The notes under the pieces were generated by a model. The model saw only the letters and a program-made list of their open reading frames with translations. It made no database searches and had not been told where the DNA came from. A stretch of 64,000 nucleotides of DNA from Sulfitobacter sp. LCG007 (lineage in GTDB: Bacteria; Pseudomonadota; Alphaproteobacteria; Rhodobacterales; Rhodobacteraceae), in NCBI RefSeq assembly GCF_040801785.1, contig NZ_CP161806.1, positions 1-64,000 of the forward strand, in the 5' to 3' direction. Both the position numbers and the translations under genes were made by a program. Positions 35,251 through 44,218 of this stretch are shown here, piece by piece; within the stretch, counting starts at the first letter, position 1, and each line of letters begins with the position of its first letter.

Positions 35251-36555
35251 TCAGCGGAGAAGTTCCAGCATCGCCTCACGGACCCGCGCGCCCGGCGCGT
35301 CGGCCGCCAGGGCATCGATGGCCTCTGACAGACGCGCAGCCTTGTCGGGGGACAGCCCGGCCCAGGCGGTCACGGCAACGAACTTTTTCCTTGCGCCGTC
35401 GCTGTCGATCGGGTTCTCGGGATCGCCCAGGGCATCCGGCACATGGGCGTCAAACACCGATCCGTCCGCCAGTCGCACGCGCGCGCGGGCGCCGAAGTGG
35501 GCAGGGTAGCGGGCGGTGATCTCGCTGTCTTCGGCCACCCGGACCCTCTGGCGCATCGTGGCGTAGCGCTGATCTGTCAGCCGCTCCCTTTCGAACGCAG
35601 CCAGTGTCGGCTCTCCGTCGGTCAGCACGACCGCCGCGGCGTGTTGCAGGCTGAATAGCGCCGCCATGGTGTCCTGTGGGTCCGGCCGGTCGCAGAAGAC
35701 AAGCGCATCCCGGTAGCTTTCGACCTCGACCGTCGCGATCTGACGTCCTGCGATGCGGCCGCGAAGCTCCAGAAGGGCGTCGATGGAGGGGTGGATGTGC
35801 CGGCAGGCGGGCCAGGGCTTCGTGCTGACCGAATGCAGCAAGGCTTGCGCCTCGGGATCGGCCAGCACCTGCTCCGTCGCGCCGTCAGGGGCGAGCGCGG
35901 CGAAGAAGCCCTGCGGTCCGTCGAGGATTGCCTTGGGTGCCGCAATCCCGGCGGCGGCGGCGCGGGCGGCCATGACGCCCCGGCGGGCCGCTTCCGACAC
36001 GTGCAGGTGTTTCGTCGCTCCTGGTTCGTTGCGGCACTGCCAGAGTCCTCCGGAAAGCGACATCGCATGACCCATGGCCCAGACAATGCGTTCGGGCGGC
36101 AGACCGAGCATGATCGACGCCGCTACCGCCGAGCCGATCCCGCCGCAGGTCGAGGTGTTGTGGAACCGCGCGTAATGCTGCGGACCCACGCTCCGGCCAA
36201 GGCGGATCATCGCCTCGTAGCCGCCGAGGATCGCATCAAGCAGGCGCGTGCCCGACGCCTCCCCTGCCAGGGAGAGCGCCGCAGGGATGATGACGGGGCC
36301 CGGATGCAGCAGCGCCGCCTTGTGGACATCGTCCATCTCGAGAAGGCTGCCGAAGGACCCGAAGAGACTGGCCACCGCCTCCGGATGGTCAGGGCCTGGC
36401 ATCGCGGCGGCAAAGGCGGCGCCCTCCGCTGTCGCACGCCCCGCGGCGGCGCAGCCCGCCCAGTCGAGCACACGCCCCGCGGCGGCGGTCCGGTCTTCTG
36501 CGGTCCAGGCCCGCGTGACGATCGGGACAAGGGCCTCTGTCAGTGTCGCATTCAT
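35251..36555 (-). CDS. MmgE/PrpD family protein 2
   Basis: 434 aa. The family fingerprint LEMDDVHKAALLHPGPVIIPAAL starts at residue 72, with Asp75 and His84 in the active-site region. The C-terminal swapped domain has PWPACRHIHPSIDALLEL. Its start overlaps the amidase stop as TGATG and it closes the ten-gene leftward operon. Members dehydrate or decarboxylate tricarboxylic or branched hydroxy acids. Its sequence is distant from PrpD 3 and 4. Confidence 0.87.
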   Translation of the reverse strand: MNATLTEALVPIVTRAWTAEDRTAAAGRVLDWAGCAAAGRATAEGAAFAAAMPGPDHPEAVASLFGSFGSLLEMDDVHKAALLHPGPVIIPAALSLAGEASGTRLLDAILGGYEAMIRLGRSVGPQHYARFHNTSTCGGIGSAVAASIMLGLPPERIVWAMGHAMSLSGGLWQCRNEPGATKHLHVSEAARRGVMAARAAAAGIAAPKAILDGPQGFFAALAPDGATEQVLADPEAQALLHSVSTKPWPACRHIHPSIDALLELRGRIAGRQIATVEVESYRDALVFCDRPDPQDTMAALFSLQHAAAVVLTDGEPTLAAFERERLTDQRYATMRQRVRVAEDSEITARYPAHFGARARVRLADGSVFDAHVPDALGDPENPIDSDGARKKFVAVTAWAGLSPDKAARLSEAIDALAADAPGARVREAMLELLR

Positions 36556-37904
36556 CAGCGATCACCTTCCGTGACCGGGGGGCGCAGTCGGTTCAGACGC
36601 CCGGCCATCGCCACGAGGCGGAGGTCGGCGAAGGGCAACCCGATCAGCTGCACGGAGGCGGGCAGCCCGTCTGCCCGGATCGGGAAGGCCACGGCGGGAA
36701 GCCCCGCCGCGTTGGCCAGCGCAGTGTAGTCCGCCTGGTTCTTCGGCACGACGGTTCCATGGGCGAACGCCCGTTGCGGAGCCGTCGGCAGCACCAGCGC
36801 ATCCACTTCGGCAAGCGCAGCCAGCGCTGCCGGGCGCATGTCGAGCAGATGGCGATAGGCCGCCACCAGCCGTGCGGACGATGCATCGCGGCCGTATCTC
36901 AGCGCCGATCGGAAGGTCTCGGACAGACCGGGATCATCGGCTTCCAGTGGCGCGGCCAGCAGATGTGCGGCCTCTGCTTCCGAGATCAGCAAGCCCGCCC
37001 GGCGCATCCGGCCCGGCTCCCATCCCTGCACCTCGACCATCCGGATGTTCACACCGGCCGCGTGTGTGTCCGTAAGGAAAGCGTCGAAGGCCCTTGTCAC
37101 CTCGGGTTCTTCCGAGGCCACGTCGCGCTGCGGCAGTCCCAGTGTCAGGGTGCCATCCTCCGGCAACGGCGACAGTTGCGCGCGCGCGTCCGAGGCAGGA
37201 TCGGCGCGGTCGGCACCCGCCAGCAGGTCGAAGGCAAGCGCAAGGTCGCGGGCGCTCCGGGCGAGCGGCCCGACGGTGTCGAGCGTCCAGGCCAGATAGC
37301 TCATCCCGCTGCGCCCGATCGCGCCCATGGTCGGTTTCAGGCCCCAGAGCCCGCAATAGGCCGCCGGGATCCGCACCGACCCCATGGTGTCCGTACCAAG
37401 CGTCAGCGGCACGAAACCCGCGGCAATTGCCGCCGCGGAACCGCCCGAGGAGCCGCCGGGCGTCAGTCTCTCGTCCAGTGGGTTGAGGCAGCGACCCCAC
37501 GCGGCATTGTCCGTCGTGGCGCCCAGGGCGCCCTCATGCATGTTGAGCTTGCCGAGGATCACCGCCCCCGCATCGCGCAGCCGCGCCGTCGCATGCGCGT
37601 CCTGCCCGGCGACGCGGTCGGCAAAGAGCGCGGTGCCATCCGTCGTCGGCAGGCCGGCCACCGCGATGTTGTCCTTGATCGCAACCGGAATGCCTTCCAG
37701 CGGGCGGGCAGCGCCCTCGGTCCAGCGGCGGTCCGACTCCTGCGCTGCGTCAAGGGCCGCATCGCGCGCCACATGGATGAACGAGCGGATCCGGCCATCG
37801 TCGGCATCGATCCGATCCAGGCAGTCGCGCACCACGGCGGAGGGAAGCGTCTCGCCGGACCGGTAGGCCGCCAGCAGGGCCGTCGCGTCGGCAAGAGCGG
37901 TCAA
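36555..37904 (-). CDS. Amidase signature family protein
   Basis: 449 aa. The Ser-cisSer-Lys triad is visible: Lys77 in VAIKDNIA, the cis serine Ser152 in PGGSSGGSAAAIAAG, and nucleophile Ser176 in GTDTMGSVRIPAAYCG. The family hydrolyses linear amides to acids plus ammonia. It overlaps the upstream ligase by 4 nt and the downstream PrpD by 1 nt. With the PuuE-like hydrolase at the head of the same operon, a half-amidase role after ring opening of a cyclic imide is attractive, but that is inference from context. Confidence 0.9.
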   Translation of the reverse strand: MTALADATALLAAYRSGETLPSAVVRDCLDRIDADDGRIRSFIHVARDAALDAAQESDRRWTEGAARPLEGIPVAIKDNIAVAGLPTTDGTALFADRVAGQDAHATARLRDAGAVILGKLNMHEGALGATTDNAAWGRCLNPLDERLTPGGSSGGSAAAIAAGFVPLTLGTDTMGSVRIPAAYCGLWGLKPTMGAIGRSGMSYLAWTLDTVGPLARSARDLALAFDLLAGADRADPASDARAQLSPLPEDGTLTLGLPQRDVASEEPEVTRAFDAFLTDTHAAGVNIRMVEVQGWEPGRMRRAGLLISEAEAAHLLAAPLEADDPGLSETFRSALRYGRDASSARLVAAYRHLLDMRPAALAALAEVDALVLPTAPQRAFAHGTVVPKNQADYTALANAAGLPAVAFPIRADGLPASVQLIGLPFADLRLVAMAGRLNRLRPPVTEGDR

Positions 37905-39289
37905 GCGCGCCGGTCCAGCAGGCGGATCGGCTTTTGCCGCTTCTCGATCTGGGTGATGTCGACCAGCGCGCCCAGGGGTTCGAGCTGCACCGAAATCTCC
38001 ACGCCGAGCCGCGTCTTCAGAAGCTTTTCGTAGGCTTGCGTGCTGTTGCCGTGGCCCGAGCGCGCCTCGATCCTGACGGTCATGTCATCCTTGCCGTCGA
38101 CGCGGTCGACGACGCAGATGTATTCGCTGGCGAGTTCCGGGAAGCTCTCGATCAGGATCGCGCCGATGCCGGTCGGATAGATGTTGATGCCCCGAAGCTT
38201 GACCATGTTGTCCGAGCGTCCGAGAAAACCGCTGATCCGGCGCAGTTGCAGGCCAAGGGGGGAGCTGTCGGTGCGGAAGGCCGTCACGTCATGGGTGTTG
38301 AAGCGGATGATCGGGAAAAGGTCGTCCTTGTAGAGGCAGGTCACGACCATGTCCCCTTCGTCCCCGTCCGGCACCGGCTGCCCCGTCTCGATATCCAGTA
38401 CCTCGAGAAGCTGCATGTCCTCGTGCACGTAGAGGCCCGCCATGTCTTTGGCCTCTCCCGCGATGAGGCCGGTATCGCCGACGCCATACCAGTCGTAGAC
38501 GGCGGCCCCGCCCCAGGCCTTCGACATGCTCTCCCGGCTTTCCGCCCCGAGGTGCCCGCTGATCATGCGGACGGGAATGTCGACGCCCGGCTCAAGCCCC
38601 GCCTCGCGGGCGACATCGGAGAGCCGCTTGATGTAATCGCCGAAGCCGACGATGACGGTCGCGCCGAACTCCTTCATGATGTTGACCTGCTGGATCGATC
38701 GCGTCTCGAGCCCGGTGCCCGCGGACATGAACTGCGCCCCGATCCAGTGCGAGACGGACTCCCGCACGTAATGGCCGCCGTTGACCATGCCGTGTCCGTA
38801 GACCGAATGGACGATGTCATCGGCGGTCATCCCCTGCAACGCATAGGTCCGGGCAAGCATGAGGTTCTGCAACTCCCGGCTTTTCGGGCCGTAAAGCAGC
38901 GGCTGCGGGCGGCCCGTCGTGCCGGAGGTGGTCTGGAAGATCAGCGGCGGGCGCCGGTCTGCGTCGTAGGCCTCGCGCCCCGAGAAATCGCCGAGCGGGG
39001 GATGCGCCTCCACCGACGCCATGAGGTCGGACTTGGAGTAGGTGGGCAGCTTCGCGATATCCTCGATCGAGCGGATGTCGCCCGGTTCCAGGCCCTTCGC
39101 GGCCCAGAGCCGCCGGTAGAACGGGACCTTCCAGGCAAAGGCCATGAGCCGCAGGAAGCGGGTGTTCTGAAGCGACCTCAGTTCGTCGCGCGACAGCCGT
39201 GCGAAGCGCGCCTCGAAGTCACCAGGCCGTCCGTATTCCGCGATCATGGCGGGATAGTCCATCGCATCGAAATAGTTGGGTCGGCTCAT
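37901..39289 (-). CDS. Phenylacetate-CoA ligase (PaaK) family acyl-CoA ligase
   Basis: 462 aa. The ATP-binding loop TTSGTTGRPQP begins at residue 120; the hinge and C-terminal lid region read GRSDNMVKLRGINIYPTGIGAIL, typical of PaaK. The family makes aryl- or acyl-CoA from a free acid, ATP and CoA via an adenylate. It lies in the middle of an operon that also encodes two CoA-transferases, so the pathway may have two activation steps or two entry substrates. Substrate not deducible; it could also serve the ligase-less aromatic cluster at 1301, though distance argues against this. Confidence 0.88.
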   Translation of the reverse strand: MSRPNYFDAMDYPAMIAEYGRPGDFEARFARLSRDELRSLQNTRFLRLMAFAWKVPFYRRLWAAKGLEPGDIRSIEDIAKLPTYSKSDLMASVEAHPPLGDFSGREAYDADRRPPLIFQTTSGTTGRPQPLLYGPKSRELQNLMLARTYALQGMTADDIVHSVYGHGMVNGGHYVRESVSHWIGAQFMSAGTGLETRSIQQVNIMKEFGATVIVGFGDYIKRLSDVAREAGLEPGVDIPVRMISGHLGAESRESMSKAWGGAAVYDWYGVGDTGLIAGEAKDMAGLYVHEDMQLLEVLDIETGQPVPDGDEGDMVVTCLYKDDLFPIIRFNTHDVTAFRTDSSPLGLQLRRISGFLGRSDNMVKLRGINIYPTGIGAILIESFPELASEYICVVDRVDGKDDMTVRIEARSGHGNSTQAYEKLLKTRLGVEISVQLEPLGALVDITQIEKRQKPIRLLDRRA

Positions 39290-39326
39290 CGGTGTCTCCT
39301 TCGGACGGATCGTCTGGGGCGCTCTC

Positions 39327-40436
39327 TCACCCGCGCTCGAGCAGGTCGGCGTTGTGCTGGCCGGGCTCGGCCAGGGTCAGGTCGGGTTGCCCCGGTTCGT
39401 TCCGGAACTTCAGCGGCGTGCCGAGGCTCCGGCTGCCGTCGGGCCCGGTGAGGATCATCCCCCGGTCCGCAAGCTGCGGGTGGGCCAGCGCTTCCTTGAG
39501 GTCGAGCACAGGCGCAAAACACAGGTCCTTCCCCCGCGCCCAGTTGTCCCATTCGTCGCGGGTCCTGGTCATGAAGATCCGGGCCAGGGCGTCCTTCACA
39601 GGCTGCTGGCCCGGCCCGTTCGGACCAAGCGCTGCCGGGATCAGGTCGGGACGGTCTACGGCGTTGAGGAAATTCTCGACGAACTTGTGCTCGACCCCGC
39701 CGAGACAGACATGCCCGCCGTCCGCGGTGCGATAGATGGAGAAGAAGGCATATCCGCCAAACGAGCGTTCGTTCTTCACGTCCGGCGCCCGGCCTTCGGC
39801 AAAGACCGGACCAATGACATTCGGCAGCCAGGCGACGGTGGCATCCTGCATGGAGATGTCGATGTAGTCGCCCTGCCCTGTCCGTTCCCTCCGCAGCAGA
39901 GCCATGAGGATTCCGGCGAGTGCGGCCATGGAGCCCGTGATGTCGGCCACCGGCATGTGCGGGTTCGTCGGCTCGCCGTCCTGACCGAGGTTCAGGCTGA
40001 CGACGCCCGAAAGCGCCTCGATCGCCAGGTCGTGGCCGGGCCGCAGCCGCTCGGGCCCGGTCTGTCCGAAGGCCGCGATGGAAGCGTAGACGATATCGGG
40101 CTTCACCGCGCGTATCGCGTCATAGCCGATGCCCAGACGGTCGACGACGCCGGGCCTGAAGGCTTCGACCACGACATCGGCCGAAGAGGCGAGACGCAGG
40201 AACGCCGCGTGGTCGTCGGGGTTCTTCAGATCCAGCATCACGGACTTCTTTCCGCGATGCGTGTTGCGGTACCAGGTGGTCCAGCCGTTTTCGACATAGC
40301 CCACCTTGCGGACGGGTTCACCCGACGGCGGCTCGATCTTGATGACCTCGGCCCCGTGGTCGGCCATGACCTGCGTCAGCCACGGGCCCGGCAGGAACAT
40401 CGACAGGTCGAGGACGCGGTAGCCTTCCAGCTTCAT
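39327..40436 (-). CDS. Class III (CaiB/BaiF) CoA-transferase, member 1
   Basis: 369 aa. The N-terminal VLDLSMFLPGPWLTQVMADHGAEVIKIEPP is characteristic, and the catalytic aspartate is Asp165 in MPVADITGSMAALAG. The start overlaps the stop of a second CaiB-type gene by 4 nt. Two adjacent, translationally coupled CaiB genes suggest a heteromeric transferase of the kind known for benzylsuccinate (BbsEF) or malate (SmtAB), both of which use succinyl-CoA. Both copies keep the aspartate, so either could be active alone. Confidence 0.9.
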   Translation of the reverse strand: MKLEGYRVLDLSMFLPGPWLTQVMADHGAEVIKIEPPSGEPVRKVGYVENGWTTWYRNTHRGKKSVMLDLKNPDDHAAFLRLASSADVVVEAFRPGVVDRLGIGYDAIRAVKPDIVYASIAAFGQTGPERLRPGHDLAIEALSGVVSLNLGQDGEPTNPHMPVADITGSMAALAGILMALLRRERTGQGDYIDISMQDATVAWLPNVIGPVFAEGRAPDVKNERSFGGYAFFSIYRTADGGHVCLGGVEHKFVENFLNAVDRPDLIPAALGPNGPGQQPVKDALARIFMTRTRDEWDNWARGKDLCFAPVLDLKEALAHPQLADRGMILTGPDGSRSLGTPLKFRNEPGQPDLTLAEPGQHNADLLERG

Positions 40437-41668
40437 GCGTGCCCTCCCCCGGCGGCGGCCCCGGCGGCGATCAGGCCGTCGATTGCGGCGTCATCCAGAC
40501 CAACCTCCCGCAACACCGCGCGCGTGTCGCTGCCAAGCGACGGCGCCAGCCGCGCCGCGACCCGCTCTCCGTCCAGCCGGACGGGATTGGACAGCACACG
40601 CAGACTGTCGCGCGCCGGATGGCCGGCGAGCGTCTGCAGACCCTCCCCGGCGGCGAACAGCGGGTTGTCGAGCGCCTGTTTCAACGTCAGCACGGGCGCG
40701 ACCGGGACAGTTCCGCCAAGCATCCCGATCCACTCCGCGGTCGGCCGGGTCGAGAGGCGCTCGTCCAGGATGACGCTCAGCGCCGCCCGGTTCTCGCGGC
40801 GGGCCGCCGGGGTCGCGAAAAGCGGATCGTCGACCAGCTCCGGGAGGCCGATCCCGGTGCAGAGCGCCCGCCAGAACTTCGGCAGCACACACATCAGGAA
40901 GATGTGACCGTCGGCGGTCGGGTACGTCTCGCAAGGAACGACCGAGGGGTGCGCGGACCGCGACTGGCGCACGGTCTCGACCCCTTCGTTCAGATACCAG
41001 GTCGCGGGATAGCTGAGCTGGTGCATCGCGACATCGTAGAGGGTCACGTCGACATCCCGGCCCCGCCCTGTCTTCAGGGCTCCGACCAGCGCGGCAGCGG
41101 TGGCGAAGGCCAGCGTCAGTCCGGTCATGTAGTCGACCATCGACAGGCCCATCCGGGCAGGCGGACCGTCGGGTTCGCCGGTCAGGTGCATGTATCCCGC
41201 CTCTGCCTGAAGCAGGTAGTCGTAGGCGGGCCAGGTCGCGCGCTCGCCGCTTCGACCGTAGCCCGACAGATGACTGCACACGACGCGCGGGTTGATGGCG
41301 GAGAGGCTGGAATAGTCGAGGCCAAGCCGCCCGGGCTGGTCGCCGCGCATGTTGTTCAACACCACGTCGGCGGTGGCCACCAGACGCTCGAACGCGGACC
41401 GGCCGTCAGGCGAACGGATGTCCAGCACGACCGATTTCTTGCCAAGGTTGAAGGTCTGGAAGAACTGGCTGTCATCGGGGCCGAGGTAGTGCGGCCCGGA
41501 CTGGCGCGAACTGTCGCCGCCGGGACGTCCTTCAGCGGCGGGGGGTTCGATCTTGATGACCTCCGCCCCCATGTCCGAAAGGTACATGGAGGCAAACGGA
41601 CCGGCGCCATACTGTTCCAGCGCGAGGATCCGGATGCCGGCCAGCGGACCGTCGGAGGCGGGTTTCAC
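40433..41668 (-). CDS. Class III (CaiB/BaiF) CoA-transferase, member 2
   Basis: 411 aa from a GTG at 41668 that overlaps the acyl-CoA dehydrogenase stop as GTGA; the open frame reaches much further upstream but only as an out-of-frame shadow of that gene. Family N-terminus IRILALEQYGAGPFASMYLSDMGAEVIKIEPP; catalytic Asp179 in GLSMVDYMTGLTLAFATAAAL. It pairs with the following CaiB gene. Expected reaction: transfer of CoA from succinyl- or acetyl-CoA to a dicarboxylate. Confidence 0.9.
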   Translation of the reverse strand: MKPASDGPLAGIRILALEQYGAGPFASMYLSDMGAEVIKIEPPAAEGRPGGDSSRQSGPHYLGPDDSQFFQTFNLGKKSVVLDIRSPDGRSAFERLVATADVVLNNMRGDQPGRLGLDYSSLSAINPRVVCSHLSGYGRSGERATWPAYDYLLQAEAGYMHLTGEPDGPPARMGLSMVDYMTGLTLAFATAAALVGALKTGRGRDVDVTLYDVAMHQLSYPATWYLNEGVETVRQSRSAHPSVVPCETYPTADGHIFLMCVLPKFWRALCTGIGLPELVDDPLFATPAARRENRAALSVILDERLSTRPTAEWIGMLGGTVPVAPVLTLKQALDNPLFAAGEGLQTLAGHPARDSLRVLSNPVRLDGERVAARLAPSLGSDTRAVLREVGLDDAAIDGLIAAGAAAGGGHA

Positions 41669-42825
41669 GCCGGGTTCCTCTCGATCAGCTGGCGGGCGAT
41701 GATGATGCGCTGCATTTCGTTCGTGCCTTCGCCGATCGTCATCAGCGGGGCATCGCGGAAATACCGCTCGACATGCAGTTCCTTGGAATAGCCATGGCCG
41801 CCGTGGATGCGCATCGACTCGAGCGAATTGAACACCGCGGTTTCCGAGGCGAAATACTTCGCCATCCCCGCTTCCATGTCGCAGCGCTCGCCCTTGTCGT
41901 AGGCGCGTGCGGCATCGTAGGTCAACAGCCGGGACGCCTGCAGCCTGGTGGCCATCTCGCCCAGCTTCAGCTGGATCGCCTGGTGTTCCGCGATCGGCTT
42001 GCCGAAGGTCTTGCGGATCTGCGCATAGGCCACCGCATCGTTCAGCGCCGCCGCCGCCAGCCCGCACCCCCGCGCGGCCACGTTGATCCGGCCCAGCTCC
42101 AGACCGCCCAGTGCGGCCTGAAGACCCCTGCCCTCGACCCCGCCCAGAAGGTTCTCTGCCGGTATGCGGTAGCCGTCGAACGAAAGCTCCGCCGAGTCGA
42201 TGCCCTTGTAGCCCAGCTTCTCGAGCTTCTTGGAGACGTTGAACCCCTCGCCCTTCTCGGCGATGAACATGGACATGCCGCGATGCCGGGGATCCGCCTG
42301 CGGGTCCGTCTTGACGAGAAGGGCAAAGCACTTCCCTTCGATCCCGTTCGTGATCCACGTTTTCGTGCCGGTGATGACGTAATCGTCGCCGTCCCTCACC
42401 GCCTTGGTCCGGATGGCCTGCAGGTCCGTGCCGGCGTCGGGCTCGGTCAGCGCAAGCCCGCCGCGCAGTTCCCCGGTGGCGAAGATCGGCAGGTATTTCT
42501 GCTTCTGCGCGTCTGTGCCGTTGCGGGCGACGCAGGCCGCCATGATGAGGTGAGAGTTCAGGATGCCCGAGAGCGACATCCAGACCGTGGCGATCTTCTC
42601 GATGATCATCGCGTAGGTGACGACCGACATGCCGAGGCCGCCGTATTCCTCGGGGATCGTTGCGCCGAAGAGGCCCAGTTCCTTCATCTGCTCGACCATC
42701 TCGACAGGATACTCGTCGGCATGGTCCAGGCGCAGCACATGGGGCTTCACGTCGCGCTCGAGCCACTTGTCGATGGCATCGAGCATCATCTGGTCGTCTT
42801 GGGAGACCGTGTCGAAATCCGCCAT
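41665..42825 (-). CDS. Acyl-CoA dehydrogenase (BbsG/short-chain type)
   Basis: 386 aa from ATG at 42825 with a perfect AGGAGG 6 nt upstream. Landmarks: LALTEPDAGTDLQAI (about 125-139), KTWITNGIEGKCFALL, the C-terminal RIHGGHGYSKELHVERYFRDA, and catalytic Glu366 in MTIGEGTNEMQ. Next to a CaiB pair and a MaoC hydratase, the expected step is FAD-dependent oxidation of a substituted succinyl-CoA to the enoyl-CoA, as in benzylsuccinate or methylsuccinate routes. Substrate inferred only. Confidence 0.9.
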   Translation of the reverse strand: MADFDTVSQDDQMMLDAIDKWLERDVKPHVLRLDHADEYPVEMVEQMKELGLFGATIPEEYGGLGMSVVTYAMIIEKIATVWMSLSGILNSHLIMAACVARNGTDAQKQKYLPIFATGELRGGLALTEPDAGTDLQAIRTKAVRDGDDYVITGTKTWITNGIEGKCFALLVKTDPQADPRHRGMSMFIAEKGEGFNVSKKLEKLGYKGIDSAELSFDGYRIPAENLLGGVEGRGLQAALGGLELGRINVAARGCGLAAAALNDAVAYAQIRKTFGKPIAEHQAIQLKLGEMATRLQASRLLTYDAARAYDKGERCDMEAGMAKYFASETAVFNSLESMRIHGGHGYSKELHVERYFRDAPLMTIGEGTNEMQRIIIARQLIERNPA

Positions 42826-42835
42826 TGGATCCTCC

Positions 42836-43354
42836 TCAGTAGTTCGCGAGTGCTTCGATCTTGTGGCCCTGGCGGGCGACAAGGATGGTCCGGTCGAACT
42901 GGGCCACAAGCTTTCCGTCCTGGTTGAAACCGCGGGTCCGGACGGTCACGAGCCCCGCATCGGCGCGCGACTTGCTCTCCCGCTTGCCGAGCACCTCGCT
43001 TTCGGATGTCAGGGTGTCGCCCGCGAACACCGGGAAGGTCATCTTGATGTCGGTCCAGCCGAGGTTCGCGATGGCCTTCTGCGAGACATCCGTCACACTC
43101 TGCCCGACCATGATGGCGACGGTCAGCGGAGAGCAGATGATGCACTTGCCGAATTCGGAATGCTTGGCGTATTCCGCGTCGAAGTGCATCGGATGCGTGT
43201 TCATCGTGAGCAGCGTGAACCAGGTGTTGTCGGCTTCGCTGATCGTCCGGCCGGGACGGTGCTCGTAGATGTCGCCGACGACGAAGTCCTCGTAGTAGCG
43301 GCCGAACCGCTCGCGGTAGCGGTTTTCGCCGACCTTGAAGGCTTCATTGGACAT
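42836..43354 (-). CDS. MaoC family dehydratase
   Basis: 172 aa single hotdog domain. The hydratase-2-like motif is TISEADNTWFTLLTMNTHPMHFD, with Asp and His in the active-site spacing. Length fits single-domain MaoC proteins, shorter than two-domain mesaconyl-CoA hydratase. It lies 10 nt ahead of the acyl-CoA dehydrogenase and 15 nt after the CitE-like lyase, so hydration of the enoyl-CoA before C-C cleavage is the natural role. Confidence 0.88.
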   Translation of the reverse strand: MSNEAFKVGENRYRERFGRYYEDFVVGDIYEHRPGRTISEADNTWFTLLTMNTHPMHFDAEYAKHSEFGKCIICSPLTVAIMVGQSVTDVSQKAIANLGWTDIKMTFPVFAGDTLTSESEVLGKRESKSRADAGLVTVRTRGFNQDGKLVAQFDRTILVARQGHKIEALANY

Positions 43355-43369
43355 GACTTTGATCCTTGT

Positions 43370-44218
43370 TCACAGCGCCTGTTCCAGGCGGACTTTGAGC
43401 GCGACGATGCGCTCCATGGCTCGGATGACCGGCCGCTCGACCAGTTTTCCATCGATGGTTGCAAGGCCGTTCGGGCTGGCGCGATAGGCTTCCATCACCC
43501 GTTCGGCGTGCGCGATTTCCTCGGGGGTCGGCGAGAAGGCGGTATGGACCGCCTCGAGCCCCGCGGGATGCAGCACGGCCTTGCCGGTGTAGCCAAGAGC
43601 GCGGGCCTGGCGGGCCTCGGTCGCGATCTGTTCGGTGTCGCGGAAGGCAAGACAGGGGACGTCCAGAAGGTCGACCCCTGCCGTCCGGGCGGCATGGGCC
43701 AGCCGGGACCGGGCGTAGAGCAGCGGCTCGTAGGCCAGCGCGACTCCAAGATCGGCGGCAAGGTCGGCGCCACCGAACATGGCAAAGGCGATCCGGTCCG
43801 AGGCGCGCAGGATCGAGGCTGCGTCCTCCAGACCCTCGACGGTCTCGATCAGGACGCCCAGGCGCAGCGCGGGGGCGGCCTCCTGCAGCAGGTCGTGGGC
43901 AAGACGAAGCTCTCCGGCATCGCGGACCTTGGGAAGGAACAGCACCCCTGCCTCGGGCGCGGTGGAAAGCACGGCGTCCATGTCCCGCAGCCCTTCCTGC
44001 GTGCGCAGGGCGTTGATGCGCAGCACCCGTTCGGTCCGGTCGCCGGCCCGTGCCCGGGAGAGGAAGGCAACCCCGGCTGCGCGGCCCGCCGACTTGTTCG
44101 CGGGCGCAACGGCATCCTCGAGGTCGAGGCACAGCATGTCGGGCCTGGCGGCCAGCGCCTTGGCGTGAACTTCCGTGCGGTCGGCGGGTGCGAAGAGAAG
44201 CGAGCGGCGCGGTGTCAT
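43370..44218 (-). CDS. HpcH/HpaI (CitE-like) CoA-ester lyase
   Basis: 282 aa TIM barrel. It starts RRSLLFAPADRTEVHAKAL, and metal and substrate residues appear as Arg68 (VLRINAL), Glu125 (LIETVEGL) and Asp152 (FGGADLAADLG), as in malyl-, beta-methylmalyl- and citramalyl-CoA lyases. The reaction would split a 3-hydroxyacyl-CoA with a carboxyl group into two smaller products, for example acetyl-CoA plus pyruvate or propionyl-CoA plus glyoxylate. Start overlaps the PrpD 3 stop as ATGA. Confidence 0.88.
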   Translation of the reverse strand: MTPRRSLLFAPADRTEVHAKALAARPDMLCLDLEDAVAPANKSAGRAAGVAFLSRARAGDRTERVLRINALRTQEGLRDMDAVLSTAPEAGVLFLPKVRDAGELRLAHDLLQEAAPALRLGVLIETVEGLEDAASILRASDRIAFAMFGGADLAADLGVALAYEPLLYARSRLAHAARTAGVDLLDVPCLAFRDTEQIATEARQARALGYTGKAVLHPAGLEAVHTAFSPTPEEIAHAERVMEAYRASPNGLATIDGKLVERPVIRAMERIVALKVRLEQAL

